From Planctomycetota bacterium (GTDB taxonomy: Bacteria > Planctomycetota > UBA1135 > GCA-002686595): 64,000 nucleotides of DNA. Position numbers and translations under genes: made by a program. Under the pieces are notes generated by a model, which did not search any database, had not been told where the DNA came from, and saw nothing but the letters and a program-made list of their open reading frames with translations. This document shows positions 53,232 to 62,400 of this stretch, in pieces. Positions within the stretch are counted from its first letter, which is position 1, and each line of letters begins with the position of its first letter. The DNA is taken from contig JAEUIA010000003.1 of the NCBI GenBank assembly GCA_016795245.1, forward strand, positions 62,001 through 126,000. Reading direction: 5' to 3'.

Positions 53232-53909
53232 GTGGTCACGGCAAGGCAGCGGAATTTCCTGCTCGTCCTGCTGCTGTTCGTCCTGCCGGCGATCCTCGTC
53301 ATTCGGATCTTGTCGACGACGACGACCCACGAGGTCGTCGATGGTGCTCAGCCCGGCGGCGTCGTGCGTGGAGTCGTGCTGGGGCCCGACGAGAAGGGCG
53401 TGGCGCTCGTCAAGGTCGTCGCAATGGACGTCGCCGGCACGGTGGTCGGGGCGGAACTCGCGCAAGCCATCACGCAAGCGGACGGCGCCTTCGAGCTGAC
53501 GTTGCCGCCCGTGGAAGGTCGCTACCTGTTGAAATTCACAGGTACCGAGCTGCAACCCGCCCAACTCGAACTCGGCTGGATCCTGCCGGGCGGCGAACAG
53601 CAGGCTCCGGGCGAGTTGCGCGTCGCGATGCGCCAGGGTTGCGGACTCGACGTCGAGATCGTCGGGCCGGACAAGGCGCTCGTCGGCGCCGGGCGCTATC
53701 AGCTGACGAGCCTCACGAGCGGCGGGCTCCTGGGCGGGTTCACGGCCGCGCGCCCGGTCGTCGCGGGCAAGTTCGACCACGGCACCTTCAGCGTCGACGG
53801 CCTCGCGCCGGAACGGACGCGCGTCGAGGTGCGCCTGGAGAACGGGGATCGCGTCGACGCGGTGCTCGAACTGGCGCCGGGGCGGAACCGGCATCGGGTC
53901 GAGTTGTAG
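53232..53909 (+). CDS. Membrane-anchored protein with carboxypeptidase-regulatory-like domain
   Basis: The protein is about 225 aa from a GTG at 53232, 8 bases after the dehydrogenase stop. An N-terminal transmembrane helix (LLVLLLFVLPAILVIRIL) is followed by a beta-sandwich of carboxypeptidase-regulatory type: GVVLGPDEKGVALVKVVAMDVAG ... ITQADGAFELTLPP. The rest is beta-rich, and no catalytic residues are seen. The start is uncertain because no ribosome site is clear. Confidence 0.65.
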   Translation: MVTARQRNFLLVLLLFVLPAILVIRILSTTTTHEVVDGAQPGGVVRGVVLGPDEKGVALVKVVAMDVAGTVVGAELAQAITQADGAFELTLPPVEGRYLLKFTGTELQPAQLELGWILPGGEQQAPGELRVAMRQGCGLDVEIVGPDKALVGAGRYQLTSLTSGGLLGGFTAARPVVAGKFDHGTFSVDGLAPERTRVEVRLENGDRVDAVLELAPGRNRHRVEL

Positions 53910-53937
53910 TCGGCGAGTCGCGGGCGCCTGATGCGGA

Positions 53938-54543
53938 TCAGCTCGACCAATCCGCCGCGAGCAGCTCGCGCACGCGCGCGAGACCGCGGCGCAAATGCGT
54001 CTTGACCGTGCCTAGCGGCAGGGTCGTGGCGCGCGAGATCTGCTCGTGGGAAAGCCCGTCGAAGATCGAGAGCTTGAGCACGCGCTGCTCATCCGGACGG
54101 AGGCGAGCGAGGACGCGGCCGGCTTGCTCTGCTTCGTCTTCGACATCGACGAGTTCCTGGTCGTGGTCGATGACCGGCGGCAGCGTGTCCGCTTCGATGG
54201 TCTCGGTGAGCACCGTCGGCCGCTTCAGGCGACTTCGGTCGATCAGGCGGCGTCGCGCGATCAAGGCGACGAAGGTCAATTCGCCCGCGATCGATTCGTC
54301 GAAGCGGCCGGCCTTCTTCCAGATCTCGACGAAGACTTCCTGCACGGCGTCGTCGGCCTCGTCGCGGTTCGGGCACAAGCGGCGTGCGATCGACCAGACG
54401 AGTCCGCTGTAGCGATCGAAGCACTCTTGCACGGCGTGCGGATCACCGAGGGCGACGCGCGGCAGCACGGGTTCGAGTGCGCGCTTTCGAAGCAACGGGT
54501 TCGTGCGATGCTTGCGGTGCGATGTCTTCATCGAGGTGGACAT
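53938..54543 (-). CDS. ECF-type RNA polymerase sigma factor
   Basis: The protein has 201 aa. Sigma region 2 is ALGDPHAVQECFDRYSGLVWSIA ... DEADDAVQEVFVEIWKKA (the DAxQExF motif). Region 4 is LARLRPDEQRVLKLSIFDGLSHEQISRATTLPLGTVKTHLRRGLARVREL, an HTH with the GTVKTHL recognition helix. The linker is acidic (EDEAEQAG). No anti-sigma gene is adjacent; the upstream neighbours on the same strand are the tandem redoxin genes. ATG at 54543 is preferred, with GTG at 54555 as the alternative. Confidence 0.92.
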   Translation of the reverse strand: MSTSMKTSHRKHRTNPLLRKRALEPVLPRVALGDPHAVQECFDRYSGLVWSIARRLCPNRDEADDAVQEVFVEIWKKAGRFDESIAGELTFVALIARRRLIDRSRLKRPTVLTETIEADTLPPVIDHDQELVDVEDEAEQAGRVLARLRPDEQRVLKLSIFDGLSHEQISRATTLPLGTVKTHLRRGLARVRELLAADWSS

Positions 54544-54630
54544 GCCTGGGATCACCTGCCTGATCCGCGCCTACTTTACTCCTCTTGCATCACGTGTGCA
54601 TCTTCACAATTGACCGAGCGAGTCGAGCTC

Positions 54631-54661
54631 GCGGCCGCGCACCCGGTGAGTACGCGGCCGC
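54631..54661. terminator. Terminator-like hairpin after redoxin pair
   Basis: GCGGCCGCG (54631-54639) pairs exactly with CGCGGCCGC (54653-54661), a 9-bp stem with a 13-nt loop, directly downstream of the redoxin stop on the minus strand and upstream of the sigma factor gene. It shares the GCGGCCGC core with the palindrome at 5304. Confidence 0.5.
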
Positions 54662-54682
54662 CGGATATTGAACGAGAGCGTC

Positions 54683-55795
54683 CTACTTCTTGGAACCGGC
54701 AGCCAGGAGAGTCATCACGGCGTCCTCCATCTCCTGGTCGCGCACATCGCGGTAGCGGATGACGCCTTTTTCATCCAGGACGTAGATCGTCGGCCACCCG
54801 CTGACATTCCACTTCGTGGCCAGCGGTCCGTCGGTAGATTCGTCGACGGCCTGGCGCCACGTGATCTGCTCACGCGCCAGGATCTCCTTCACCTTTTCGA
54901 CGGGACCGTCACTGTTGATGCCGATGAGCGCGAAGGGCTTGTCTGCGAGACGCTTCACGAGCGTCTTTTCGTGCGGGAGCATCGCACGACAAGGTCCTCA
55001 CCAGAAGCCCCAGAAATCGAGGACCACCACCTTTCCGCGGTAGTCGCTCAACTTGAACTTCACGCCGTTCTCGTCGATCGCCTCGAAGTCGGGCGGAATC
55101 TGCCCGATCTGTAGGTGGTCGAGTTCGAACAGGAACCCGGCGGCGATCGACTTGTAGTCCTTGCCGTACGCCGACTTCAGATCACCGAACTCCTTGGATA
55201 GCCGTTCGAACCAGGCTCGCGTCTGGGCCTTCTTCTCCGGCTTGTCGGAGCGCATCGCAATCTGTGCCAGTTCGAAGATCGCACCGGCCTGTACGGGCTT
55301 GTGCGCGGACTTCGCCAGCAGGCTCTGCAACAGGGGCTCGACCTTATCGTCGCCCAGCGTCCAACCCATGCCGCCGATCATCGCCGGCAAGGCGGCAATG
55401 TGCGGGGACGTGATGTGCTCGGCGATCAGTGTCTCGACCGCTGACTTGAAACCTTCCTCCTGGTCGAATTCACCGCTGATTTCGGCGACTTTCATCCACG
55501 ACTGGGCCGCGACTTCGGTGCCCTTGGTCTCGACGGCGAGGGTCTTGAATTCGGCCGCGAACTCGAGGCCCGGGCGCGAATCGTACATCGCGCGCTGCTT
55601 GGCGCGGTCCTGTTCGGCCATCAGCTTTTCCATGAAGTCGGTTTGAGCCTTCTCCATGCGCGCTTGTATCGCATCGAACTTCTGCTGCGGATCGGGCTTC
55701 GCGTCTTCGGCGAAGCCCAGCGTGAAGGTCAGTGCCAGCGCAGCTGCACAAAGGGCCCAGCGTGCGAAGCACGGCAGGCTGACGAGGGTGCTCAT
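54683..55795 (-). CDS. Exported TlpA-like redoxin selenoprotein, copy B (Sec266, U-G-P-C)
   Basis: The ATG at 55795 overlaps the stop of copy C (ATGA). The frame has one in-frame TGA (complement 54998-55000), giving 370 aa with Sec266. A signal peptide (ARWALCAAALALTFTLGFA) is followed by about 200 residues of charged helices, then a redoxin/TlpA domain from about 230: [28 protein letters not shown]. The domain continues normally (FALIGINSDG, GWPTIYVLDEKGVIRY with the cis-Pro) to its end at residue 370. If TGA were a stop, the product would end just before the second active-site cysteine. A perfect 7-bp hairpin begins 8 nt after the TGA. Role inferred: periplasmic selenol/thiol reductase. Confidence 0.88.
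54969..54989 (-). promoter_or_regulatory. SECIS-like hairpin of copy B
   Basis: Starting 9 nt after the TGA, U-C-G-U-G-C-G pairs perfectly with C-G-C-A-C-G-A around the 7-nt loop A-U-G-C-U-C-C, with a G in the loop about 18 nt after the codon. Size, distance and position inside the coding sequence match bacterial SECIS elements read by SelB. The primary sequence also encodes the conserved A-M-L-P-H residues, so part of the similarity to copy C is protein-driven. Confidence 0.6.
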
Positions 55796-56916
55796 TTCTT
55801 GGCGCCCTTCATCTCGGCGAGCAGCGTGTCGATCGCTTCGTCCATCGCCTTCTCGCGCACGTTCTTGTAGCGGATGACGCCTTGTGCATCGAGCACGTAG
55901 ATCGTCGGCCAGCTCTTGACGTTCCACTTGGTCGGCCACGGGCCGCGCGTGGAGCCTTCGATCGATTGACGCCACGTGATGTCTTGATCCTTGAGGATCT
56001 TCTTCACTTTGTCTGCGTCACCGTCACTGTTGATCCCGATCAGGGCGAAGGGCTGCGATTGGAGTCGCTTCACGAGCGACCTTTCGTGCGGCAGCATCGC
56101 AACGCAAGGGGGTCACCACATGCCCCAGAAATCGAGCACCACCACCTTTCCGCGGTAGTCGCTCAACTTGAATTTCACGCCGTTTTCGTCGATGGTTTCG
56201 AAGTCCGGCGCGACCTTGCCGATCTGCAGATTGTCGATCTCGAACAGCACGCCTTCGGCCATCGCGGCGTAGCTCGCGCCGCGCGCCGGCTTGACGTCCG
56301 GGAACTCCTTTTGGAGCCGTTCCATCATCGCACGGGCTTCGGCGATGCGTTCAGGTGACGCCTTCTTGTCGCCCATGATCGTCGAAGCGCACGAGAACAG
56401 GGCCGGCGCCACGACGTTCTTGTGCGGACTCTTCTCGATCAAGGTACGCAGCGCGGCGTCGGTCTTCTCCTTGCCCAGGAATCGATTGAGATTGCGCGAG
56501 ATCAGGCCCGGCAAGTTCTCGATCGACGGTGACTTCGCGTAGTCCGAGAGCAGCGTATCGACCGCCTCGAGGGCGTCGGCTTTGCGCCCGAAATCCGCGG
56601 AGATCCCCGCGACCTTCATCCACGCCTTGGCCGCGAGATCGTTGCCCTTGGCTTCGCGCGCGAAAGCCTGGAAGTCCGGGATGAACTCTTCACCCGGGCG
56701 CTTCTCGCGCAAGGCATCGCGCTCATCGTCGTCCTTCGCATCCTCGAAGGTCTTCGCGAACTCCTTCTCCGCCTTGTCGAGTCGCTCGACGATGGCGTCG
56801 AATTTCTTCTGTAGATCAGTTGTCGCGTCGCGGGCGTAGCCCAGGATCGCCACGAACCCCAGTGCGAGCGCGACGAGTGTCGTGCGCATCCACTGGGGTC
56901 TGGAACGGGTACTCAT
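55792..56916 (-). CDS. Exported TlpA-like redoxin selenoprotein, copy C (Sec268, U-P-P-C)
   Basis: The ATG at 56916 has GGAGG 7 bases upstream and gives a signal peptide (MRTTLVALALGFVAILGYA, from residue 10). One in-frame TGA lies at complement 56113-56115 and the frame then runs to 55792: 374 aa with Sec268. The N-terminal ~220 residues are charged helical and homologous in layout to copy B (QKKFDAIVERLDKAEKEF; EFIPDFQAFAREAKGNDLAAKAWMKVAGIS). The redoxin domain reads [29 protein letters not shown] and ends like copy B (WPTIYVLDAQGVIRY). Diverged from B by duplication; the vicinal pair is U-x-x-C with Pro-Pro between. It heads the two-gene unit and is divergent from the cyanophycinase-like gene. 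Confidence 0.88.
56085..56104 (-). promoter_or_regulatory. SECIS-like hairpin of copy C, bulged U
   Basis: Starting 9 nt after the TGA, C-G-(U)-U-G-C-G pairs with C-G-C-A-C-G when one U is left out of the 5' arm, giving a 6-bp stem under a 7-nt loop A-U-G-C-U-G-C. A bulged U below the loop and a G in the loop are features of the E. coli fdhF SECIS that SelB contacts. I matched these by eye; no folding program was run. Confidence 0.6.
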
Positions 56917-57057
56917 CGATCGTCCTCCGATGGGTGTGGGGTCGAGTCGCCGTCGACCGCGGCGGCGACCTCGCGGTGTGCGAGTCTAGCGCATCCGCGG
57001 CGGTTGTCCCTGGAATCCGAGTTGACGCCGAGGCTTTAGTGGAGAACCCTTACGGGC

Positions 57058-57897
57058 ATGAAAACCCTGCTCACTCTCGCCGCCATCTCGATCGTGGCCG
57101 CATGCACGTTGGCCTTCCAAAAGCCCGTTGGCGATGTGAAGGCGCCCAAGGGCAAGCTCGTCGTCGTCGGCGGCGGCGGCACGACGCCCGAGATCATCGA
57201 ACGCGCGCTCGAACTCGCCGGCGGCAAGTCCGCGCGGATGTTGATCGTCGCGCAAGCCTCCAGCAATCCCGATGCAGGCGATGAGTCGAAGGTGTTCTGG
57301 ATGGAGAAGGGCGCCACGAACGTGCACGTGCTCGATCTCGCCGACGAAGCATTGGCCTTGCGCGAAGTCGAACAGGCGGCGTTCATCTGGATGCCCGGCG
57401 GCGATCAGTCGCGCCTCTACGACGAATTGGCGAAAACGAAAGTCGCGGCTGCGATCAAGAAGCGCTACCTGGAAGGCGCTGTCGTCGGCGGTACCAGCGC
57501 AGGGGCCGCCGTGCAGTCACAGGTCATGTTGATCGGCGGCGAGAAGGCCGATCTGAAAAGCGTGCGCTCCGGCGGTTCCGAGACCGCGCCGGGTTTGGGC
57601 GTGTGGCCCGAGGTGATCGTCGATCAGCATTTCGTCAAGCGTCAACGCTTCACGCGGTTGCTCGCGTGCGTGCTCGATCATCCGGAACTCGTCGGCGTCG
57701 GCATCGACGAGAAGACCGCCGTCGTCGTCACGGGCAGTCAGATCGAAGTGCTGGGCGAGAGCACCGTGCTCGTCGTCGACGCGCGCTCGGCCAGGAAAGC
57801 GGCCACGAAGGACGCCGAACTGCACTCGGCGACGGACCTGAAACTGCACGTCCTGCGTCGCGGCGACAAGCTCGATCTCGCGCAGCGGCCGAAGTGA
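57058..57897 (+). CDS. Exported cyanophycinase-like serine peptidase (S51)
   Basis: The protein has 279 aa with a signal peptide (MKTLLTLAAISIVAACTLAFQ). The S51 fold is evident: LVVVGGGGTTPEIIERALEL at the start, IWMPGGDQSRLYDEL, the nucleophile Ser in VVGGTSAGAAVQSQVM, and the VDQHFVKRQRFTRLL region with HPELVGVGIDEKTAVVV. Cyanophycinases hydrolyse multi-Arg-poly-Asp to beta-Asp-Arg. A secreted homologue may instead act on other isoaspartyl peptides. Confidence 0.88.
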   Translation: MKTLLTLAAISIVAACTLAFQKPVGDVKAPKGKLVVVGGGGTTPEIIERALELAGGKSARMLIVAQASSNPDAGDESKVFWMEKGATNVHVLDLADEALALREVEQAAFIWMPGGDQSRLYDELAKTKVAAAIKKRYLEGAVVGGTSAGAAVQSQVMLIGGEKADLKSVRSGGSETAPGLGVWPEVIVDQHFVKRQRFTRLLACVLDHPELVGVGIDEKTAVVVTGSQIEVLGESTVLVVDARSARKAATKDAELHSATDLKLHVLRRGDKLDLAQRPK

Positions 57898-57901
57898 TGC
57901 T

Positions 57902-59404
57902 TCAGCGCCAGAAGGCCCAGATGTGCGCGTAGGCGAGTGCACCAGCCAGCATGCCGGCCGCGATGTTGGGGACCAGGCTGCGCGTGCGTTCGTAGGTCAT
58001 CGCGTACACGAAGCCGACCCACGCGGTGGCCACCATCCCGGGCATCGAATCGAACTGCGCTGCCGCGAACAGGAGGCTAGAAAACAGCGCCGATTGCCAC
58101 GCGCCGTAATGTCGACGCAGCGTGAGGAACATCAAACCGCGCAGGCCCAGTTCGACCGCGATGGGTGCCACGACGCACACGTCGAATACTTCGACGAGTG
58201 CCAACGGACGCGCGACCCAGAGCACGATCGAATCGACCTGCCCGCTCCAGTGAGATTTCACGCCCGTCGCCAGCAACCCGTCGACCAACACCTGCACACC
58301 CAGCCACTGAATCGCATGCACCGCGAGCGCGACGCCGATCCAGTTCAGAGGGCGCACGAACGGTGACAGCCCAAAGGCCGAGTCGAAAGTGGCGCCCAAG
58401 GGCCTGAGCAGGCGGCGCCGAACCAGCCACAGCAAGGGCAACGCGCATAACGTAGCCGACACCACGCGCAACAGCGGTTGTCCAAGGCCTGCATCCGTGA
58501 TGGTCACGACGAACTGCACCGCGATCGCGGCGAACGCGACGCGCACCGCGGTGGAGTAGCCGCTCTCGAAGGTCCAGACCGGCGGGATGTCGGCGCCACC
58601 CGACGGAATCGCGGGCCGATTGCGCACGAGCCAGCTCAAGATGACGATGAACCCCGCGAGGAGTAGCGCGACACGCAGGGCGGCCATGAGCACGACGCGA
58701 CCGAACACGGATTGCTGCCGTGTGTTGATGGCGAGCAGTGTGTCGCCCGACACTCCGCCCGCGTTCGTCGCGCGCTCGAGCCGCACGCGCAGCATCGTCC
58801 CGATCCAATCGTCGCCGGCCAGCCCGGGTTCGAATTCGTCGATGTTGCGCAGCTCGGTGCTCGGCTCCGTGGAGAAGGCGAGCTTCAAGCCTTCGACGAA
58901 CGCCGCGTGGCCCGACGCGGACAGCCGCTGCATGTCCACGCGCGCTTCCTCGTTCCGATTCGCCTCCAGCAGCAGCACGGCGCGTCGCGCGCGCAGACCG
59001 TCGAGCAGTTGCGGATCTACAGGTTTCGTCTCGCCCTGCAGATCGCGCGCCGGATACCCGTTTTGTTGCAGCACCTCGTCGAAGGCCGCGATCGCAGCCG
59101 GCCGCATAGGTTCGCTGTCGCCGACCAGAATTCGCGCCACGCGGCGGTACTGCGCGGGGATGTCGTCGATCGCTTCCTCGATCCACAGATTGCGCTCGAA
59201 CAGGCGCTGAACCGTCTCGACCGGGCGTACGACGTGCAGCATGCGCACGTCGCTCTGGTTCTGCATCGGCGAGCACACGATCAAACCGACCAGCATCAGG
59301 CTGATGAAGAGCGTGATGGCCTGCGACGGGCCGATGGGGGCCTGGCCCTGGCGCTTGCGCGTCGATTGGGGCGGCCGCCCCGTTTCGAGTTCGTCATCGG
59401 CCAT
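57902..59404 (-). CDS. Membrane protein with degenerate CPBP (Abi/CAAX-like) domain
   Basis: The protein has 500 aa. The ATG at 59404 gives a hydrophilic start, one transmembrane helix (ITLFISLMLVGLIVC), a soluble ~190-residue loop and then several helices. The C-terminal part resembles the CPBP metalloprotease family (VCVVAPIAVELGLRGLMFLTLRRHY; ALFSSLLFAAAQFDSMPG). However, the EExxxR motif reads V-E-L-G-L-R, and the FxxxH motif reads F-A-A-A-Q, so at least two catalytic residues are lost. Either a pseudo-protease or a diverged one. It is convergent with the S51 peptidase (4 bases). Confidence 0.6.
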   Translation of the reverse strand: MADDELETGRPPQSTRKRQGQAPIGPSQAITLFISLMLVGLIVCSPMQNQSDVRMLHVVRPVETVQRLFERNLWIEEAIDDIPAQYRRVARILVGDSEPMRPAAIAAFDEVLQQNGYPARDLQGETKPVDPQLLDGLRARRAVLLLEANRNEEARVDMQRLSASGHAAFVEGLKLAFSTEPSTELRNIDEFEPGLAGDDWIGTMLRVRLERATNAGGVSGDTLLAINTRQQSVFGRVVLMAALRVALLLAGFIVILSWLVRNRPAIPSGGADIPPVWTFESGYSTAVRVAFAAIAVQFVVTITDAGLGQPLLRVVSATLCALPLLWLVRRRLLRPLGATFDSAFGLSPFVRPLNWIGVALAVHAIQWLGVQVLVDGLLATGVKSHWSGQVDSIVLWVARPLALVEVFDVCVVAPIAVELGLRGLMFLTLRRHYGAWQSALFSSLLFAAAQFDSMPGMVATAWVGFVYAMTYERTRSLVPNIAAGMLAGALAYAHIWAFWR

Positions 59405-59478
59405 GTGGGGGCGAGACGATACCACGCACGCTGGAGAACCTTCAGCGCATCGGTGATGATGCCGGCGATGGTGATCCG

Positions 59479-62400
59479 GTGAACTGGGAAGCGCTCCTCG
59501 CGTTGCTGGTGGTCGGCTTCTTCGCGGGCGGACTGGCGCTCGTGATCGTCGTGATCGTGTCGTTGCGCAGCCTCTCCAGGCGCGTGGACGCGCTGGAGCA
59601 CGCGCGCAAAGCGGCCGAGATCGCCGCGTCAACCGCGCGACAGGCGCCGCTCGACCCCGGACTCGCTCCGCCGCCGCCCGCCCATCAGACGACGATGCCG
59701 ACGGCTCCGCTGGCGACAACGCCGCCGCCGCCGCCCGCGCAGCCGGCTCCAGATGCGCCGCCGCAGACCGCGAGTGCAGCACCTTCGCTCCCGCAGCCCG
59801 CTCGATCGCCGGCGAAAATCCCTTCGGCGCGCGTCGAGGAGGACTGGAGCGACGGCGAGCCGCGCGCGCAATCTCCGGCCGCTGCGAGCGCGGATGCGAC
59901 GCACGCAACGAGCGCGACTGCGGAGCATGTGTCGCCGCCGCCCGTGCGCATTCCGGACCCGCCTCCGCGCATCGAGTGGGAGCGCTGGCTGGGCGTCCGC
60001 GGTGCCGCCGTGCTGGGCGGCGTCGTCGTCGCGATCGCGGGGCTCTTGTTCCTCCAGTACTCGATCGAACACAACCTCATCACGGGCCCGATGCGCGTCA
60101 AGATCGGCGCGGTCATCGGCCTGCTCGGGTTTGCCGGCGCAGTCCCGTTGCGCAAGCGCGGCTACGTCGCCGTCGCGAACGCGATCACCGGTGCGGGCGC
60201 AGCGCTGCTCTACGCGGTCGCGTGGGCTGCGCACGTCTTGTACGGCATGATCGGATTTCCAGCCGCCTTCGTCGCGATGGTCGCGGTCACCGCGGCGTGC
60301 GCGCTGTTCGCCGCGCGCCACGGGTCGCTCGTCATCGCCGTGCTCGGGCTCGTCGGCGGATTCGCGACGCCGATCGCGCTGTCGAGCGGCGCCGACCGGC
60401 CCGTCGCACTGTTTGGGTACGTGCTGCTGATCGACCTCGCGTTCCTGTTCGTGGCTGAGAAGCGGCGCTGGCCGTCGCTGGGATTGCTCGCCTTGGCGGG
60501 GACGTTCGTCGTTCAGGCACTGTGGGTGCTGGTGCGGATGGACAGCGGCGGTCTGCCCATCGCGCTGATCTCGCTGGGTGTGTTCGCGCTGTTTTTCGCG
60601 GCCTTCATCGCGCGGTTCGAGACCGGCGAGAAGAAACGCTGGAACACGACGCAAATCGGAGCCGTGATCCTGCCGTTCGTGTTCGCGGTCTACTTCGCGC
60701 AGCACCACGACCTGGGCGCGCACGTGTGGCCGCTCGCCGCGTTGGCGGTCGTGCTCTCGATCGCAGCCGCTTGGATGGCGCGCACACGCGAGCTCGCGTG
60801 GCTGTCGGTGGGGTCGGCCTCGGGCGGCGTGGCGCTGGCTTTGACGTGGACCGCAAACCGCGTGTTCATGATGAGTCGCGCCGAGGCCTTGGAACTCGTC
60901 GTGTGCGGCTTCGTGCTCGTGCTCACTCACGTAGTCGTGTCCGAGCTCGCGGCGCGCGCACAGCGCAGCGCGGAGCACACCCAAGGTGCGCGCGGTGGTG
61001 CGATCGTGAGCGCGATCGGGTTCCAGTTCGTCGCGGTGTTCGCAGCCGGGCGGCCGTACGAAGTCGAGCCCTGGTTGTGGTTGGGACTCTCGCTCGCGCT
61101 CGCGCTGGCCGCGTTCCGTCAAGCAGCACTGGGCGCGCGACCTTGGATCCCTCTGGTGGCCAGCACGTTGACCGGTGTCACGGCCTTCGTCTGGGTGGCC
61201 AAGCACGGCGCGAGCGAACTCATGCCCGACCCGGTCATGTGGTGCGGCGCGCTCGGGCTGAGCGGTGCGCTCATCCTGGCGACGGCGTGGTCCGTGCGTC
61301 GCTTGGGATCGCAACTGCCTTTCTGGGGCGTGGGCGGTTTCGTCGTGCCCGCAGTATTCGGCTTGTTGACCCTGGGTGATCGCTTCATGGACTCGATCGC
61401 AGTCCACGTAGCGTTGATCGTGGTGCTGGGGATCCAGGTCGCGTTCGCGGCGACGGCTGCGCGTGCCAGCGCGCTGTTCATCGTCGGCCTCGCGACGACG
61501 TGCATCGCGCTCGTCTTGACCGGGACCGAAGCGCGCAGGATCGCACCGACCGATTCGTTCCCCGTGGTGTTCGCGTGCGTGCTGGCAGCGAGCGTGATCT
61601 TCGCGGCCTGGCCCGCTGCGCGGTCCGCGCCGTGGGCGGCGCGCACGGGCACCTGGCGCAGCGCCGCGTTCTCGACGCTGCCGTTCTTCTTCCTGGTGCG
61701 CGCGTTGTTCGAAGCACGTTGGCCGGGATCTCCGGTGTTCTATCTGCCGTTCGGATTCGAGCTGCTCACTGGCGCCGTCGCGTACAGCCTGTTCAACCAG
61801 CGCGCGAGCGAAGACCGTGCGCAGCGCATAGGGCGCATCTGGTTCTCGTGCGCGGCCATCCTGTTCGCTGCGATGATCGTGCCGCTGGAGGTCGACCGCG
61901 AACCGCTGGCGATCACGCTGGCGCTCTTCGGCGCCGGAGTGGCGGCGATCCACACGCGCATCGACGCCCGGCCGTTGGCTTGGGTCGCGGCCGGCGCTCT
62001 GGTCGTGGCGTTCATGATCCTCGATCTGGGCCGCATTTGGGGCGTGTTTCCGCACTCCGACGTGCGCGTCTGGAACTGGGTCGCGTACACGCATCTCCTG
62101 CCCGGAATCGCGGCGATCGTGGCGACGACGTTCTTGAGGCGCGCGGGCGGCGGAGTTCCGGCCACCACCGCAGGCATCTGCGCCATCTTGTTCGTGTTCG
62201 CGTGGATCAACCTCGAGATCGCGAACGCCTTCGCGAGCGAAGCGCGCTTCACGCTGCAGTTCGGCCACACGCCTGCACGCGGGCTGACTGTTTCGATCGC
62301 GTGGGCCATCTACGCGCTGGTCCTGTTGGCTCTGGGCGTCTCGAAGCAGCGCGGCGCGTTGCGCTGGGCCAGCCTCGTGTTGATGCTGTGCACCATCGGC

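Noticed and set aside
33881-56115. The three in-frame TGA codons as ordinary stops or pseudogenes
   Set aside because: All three fall on the same active-site codon, both flanks keep full redoxin conservation, and the second half has no start signal of its own that would make a sensible protein. A shared error at one codon in three diverged genes is improbable.
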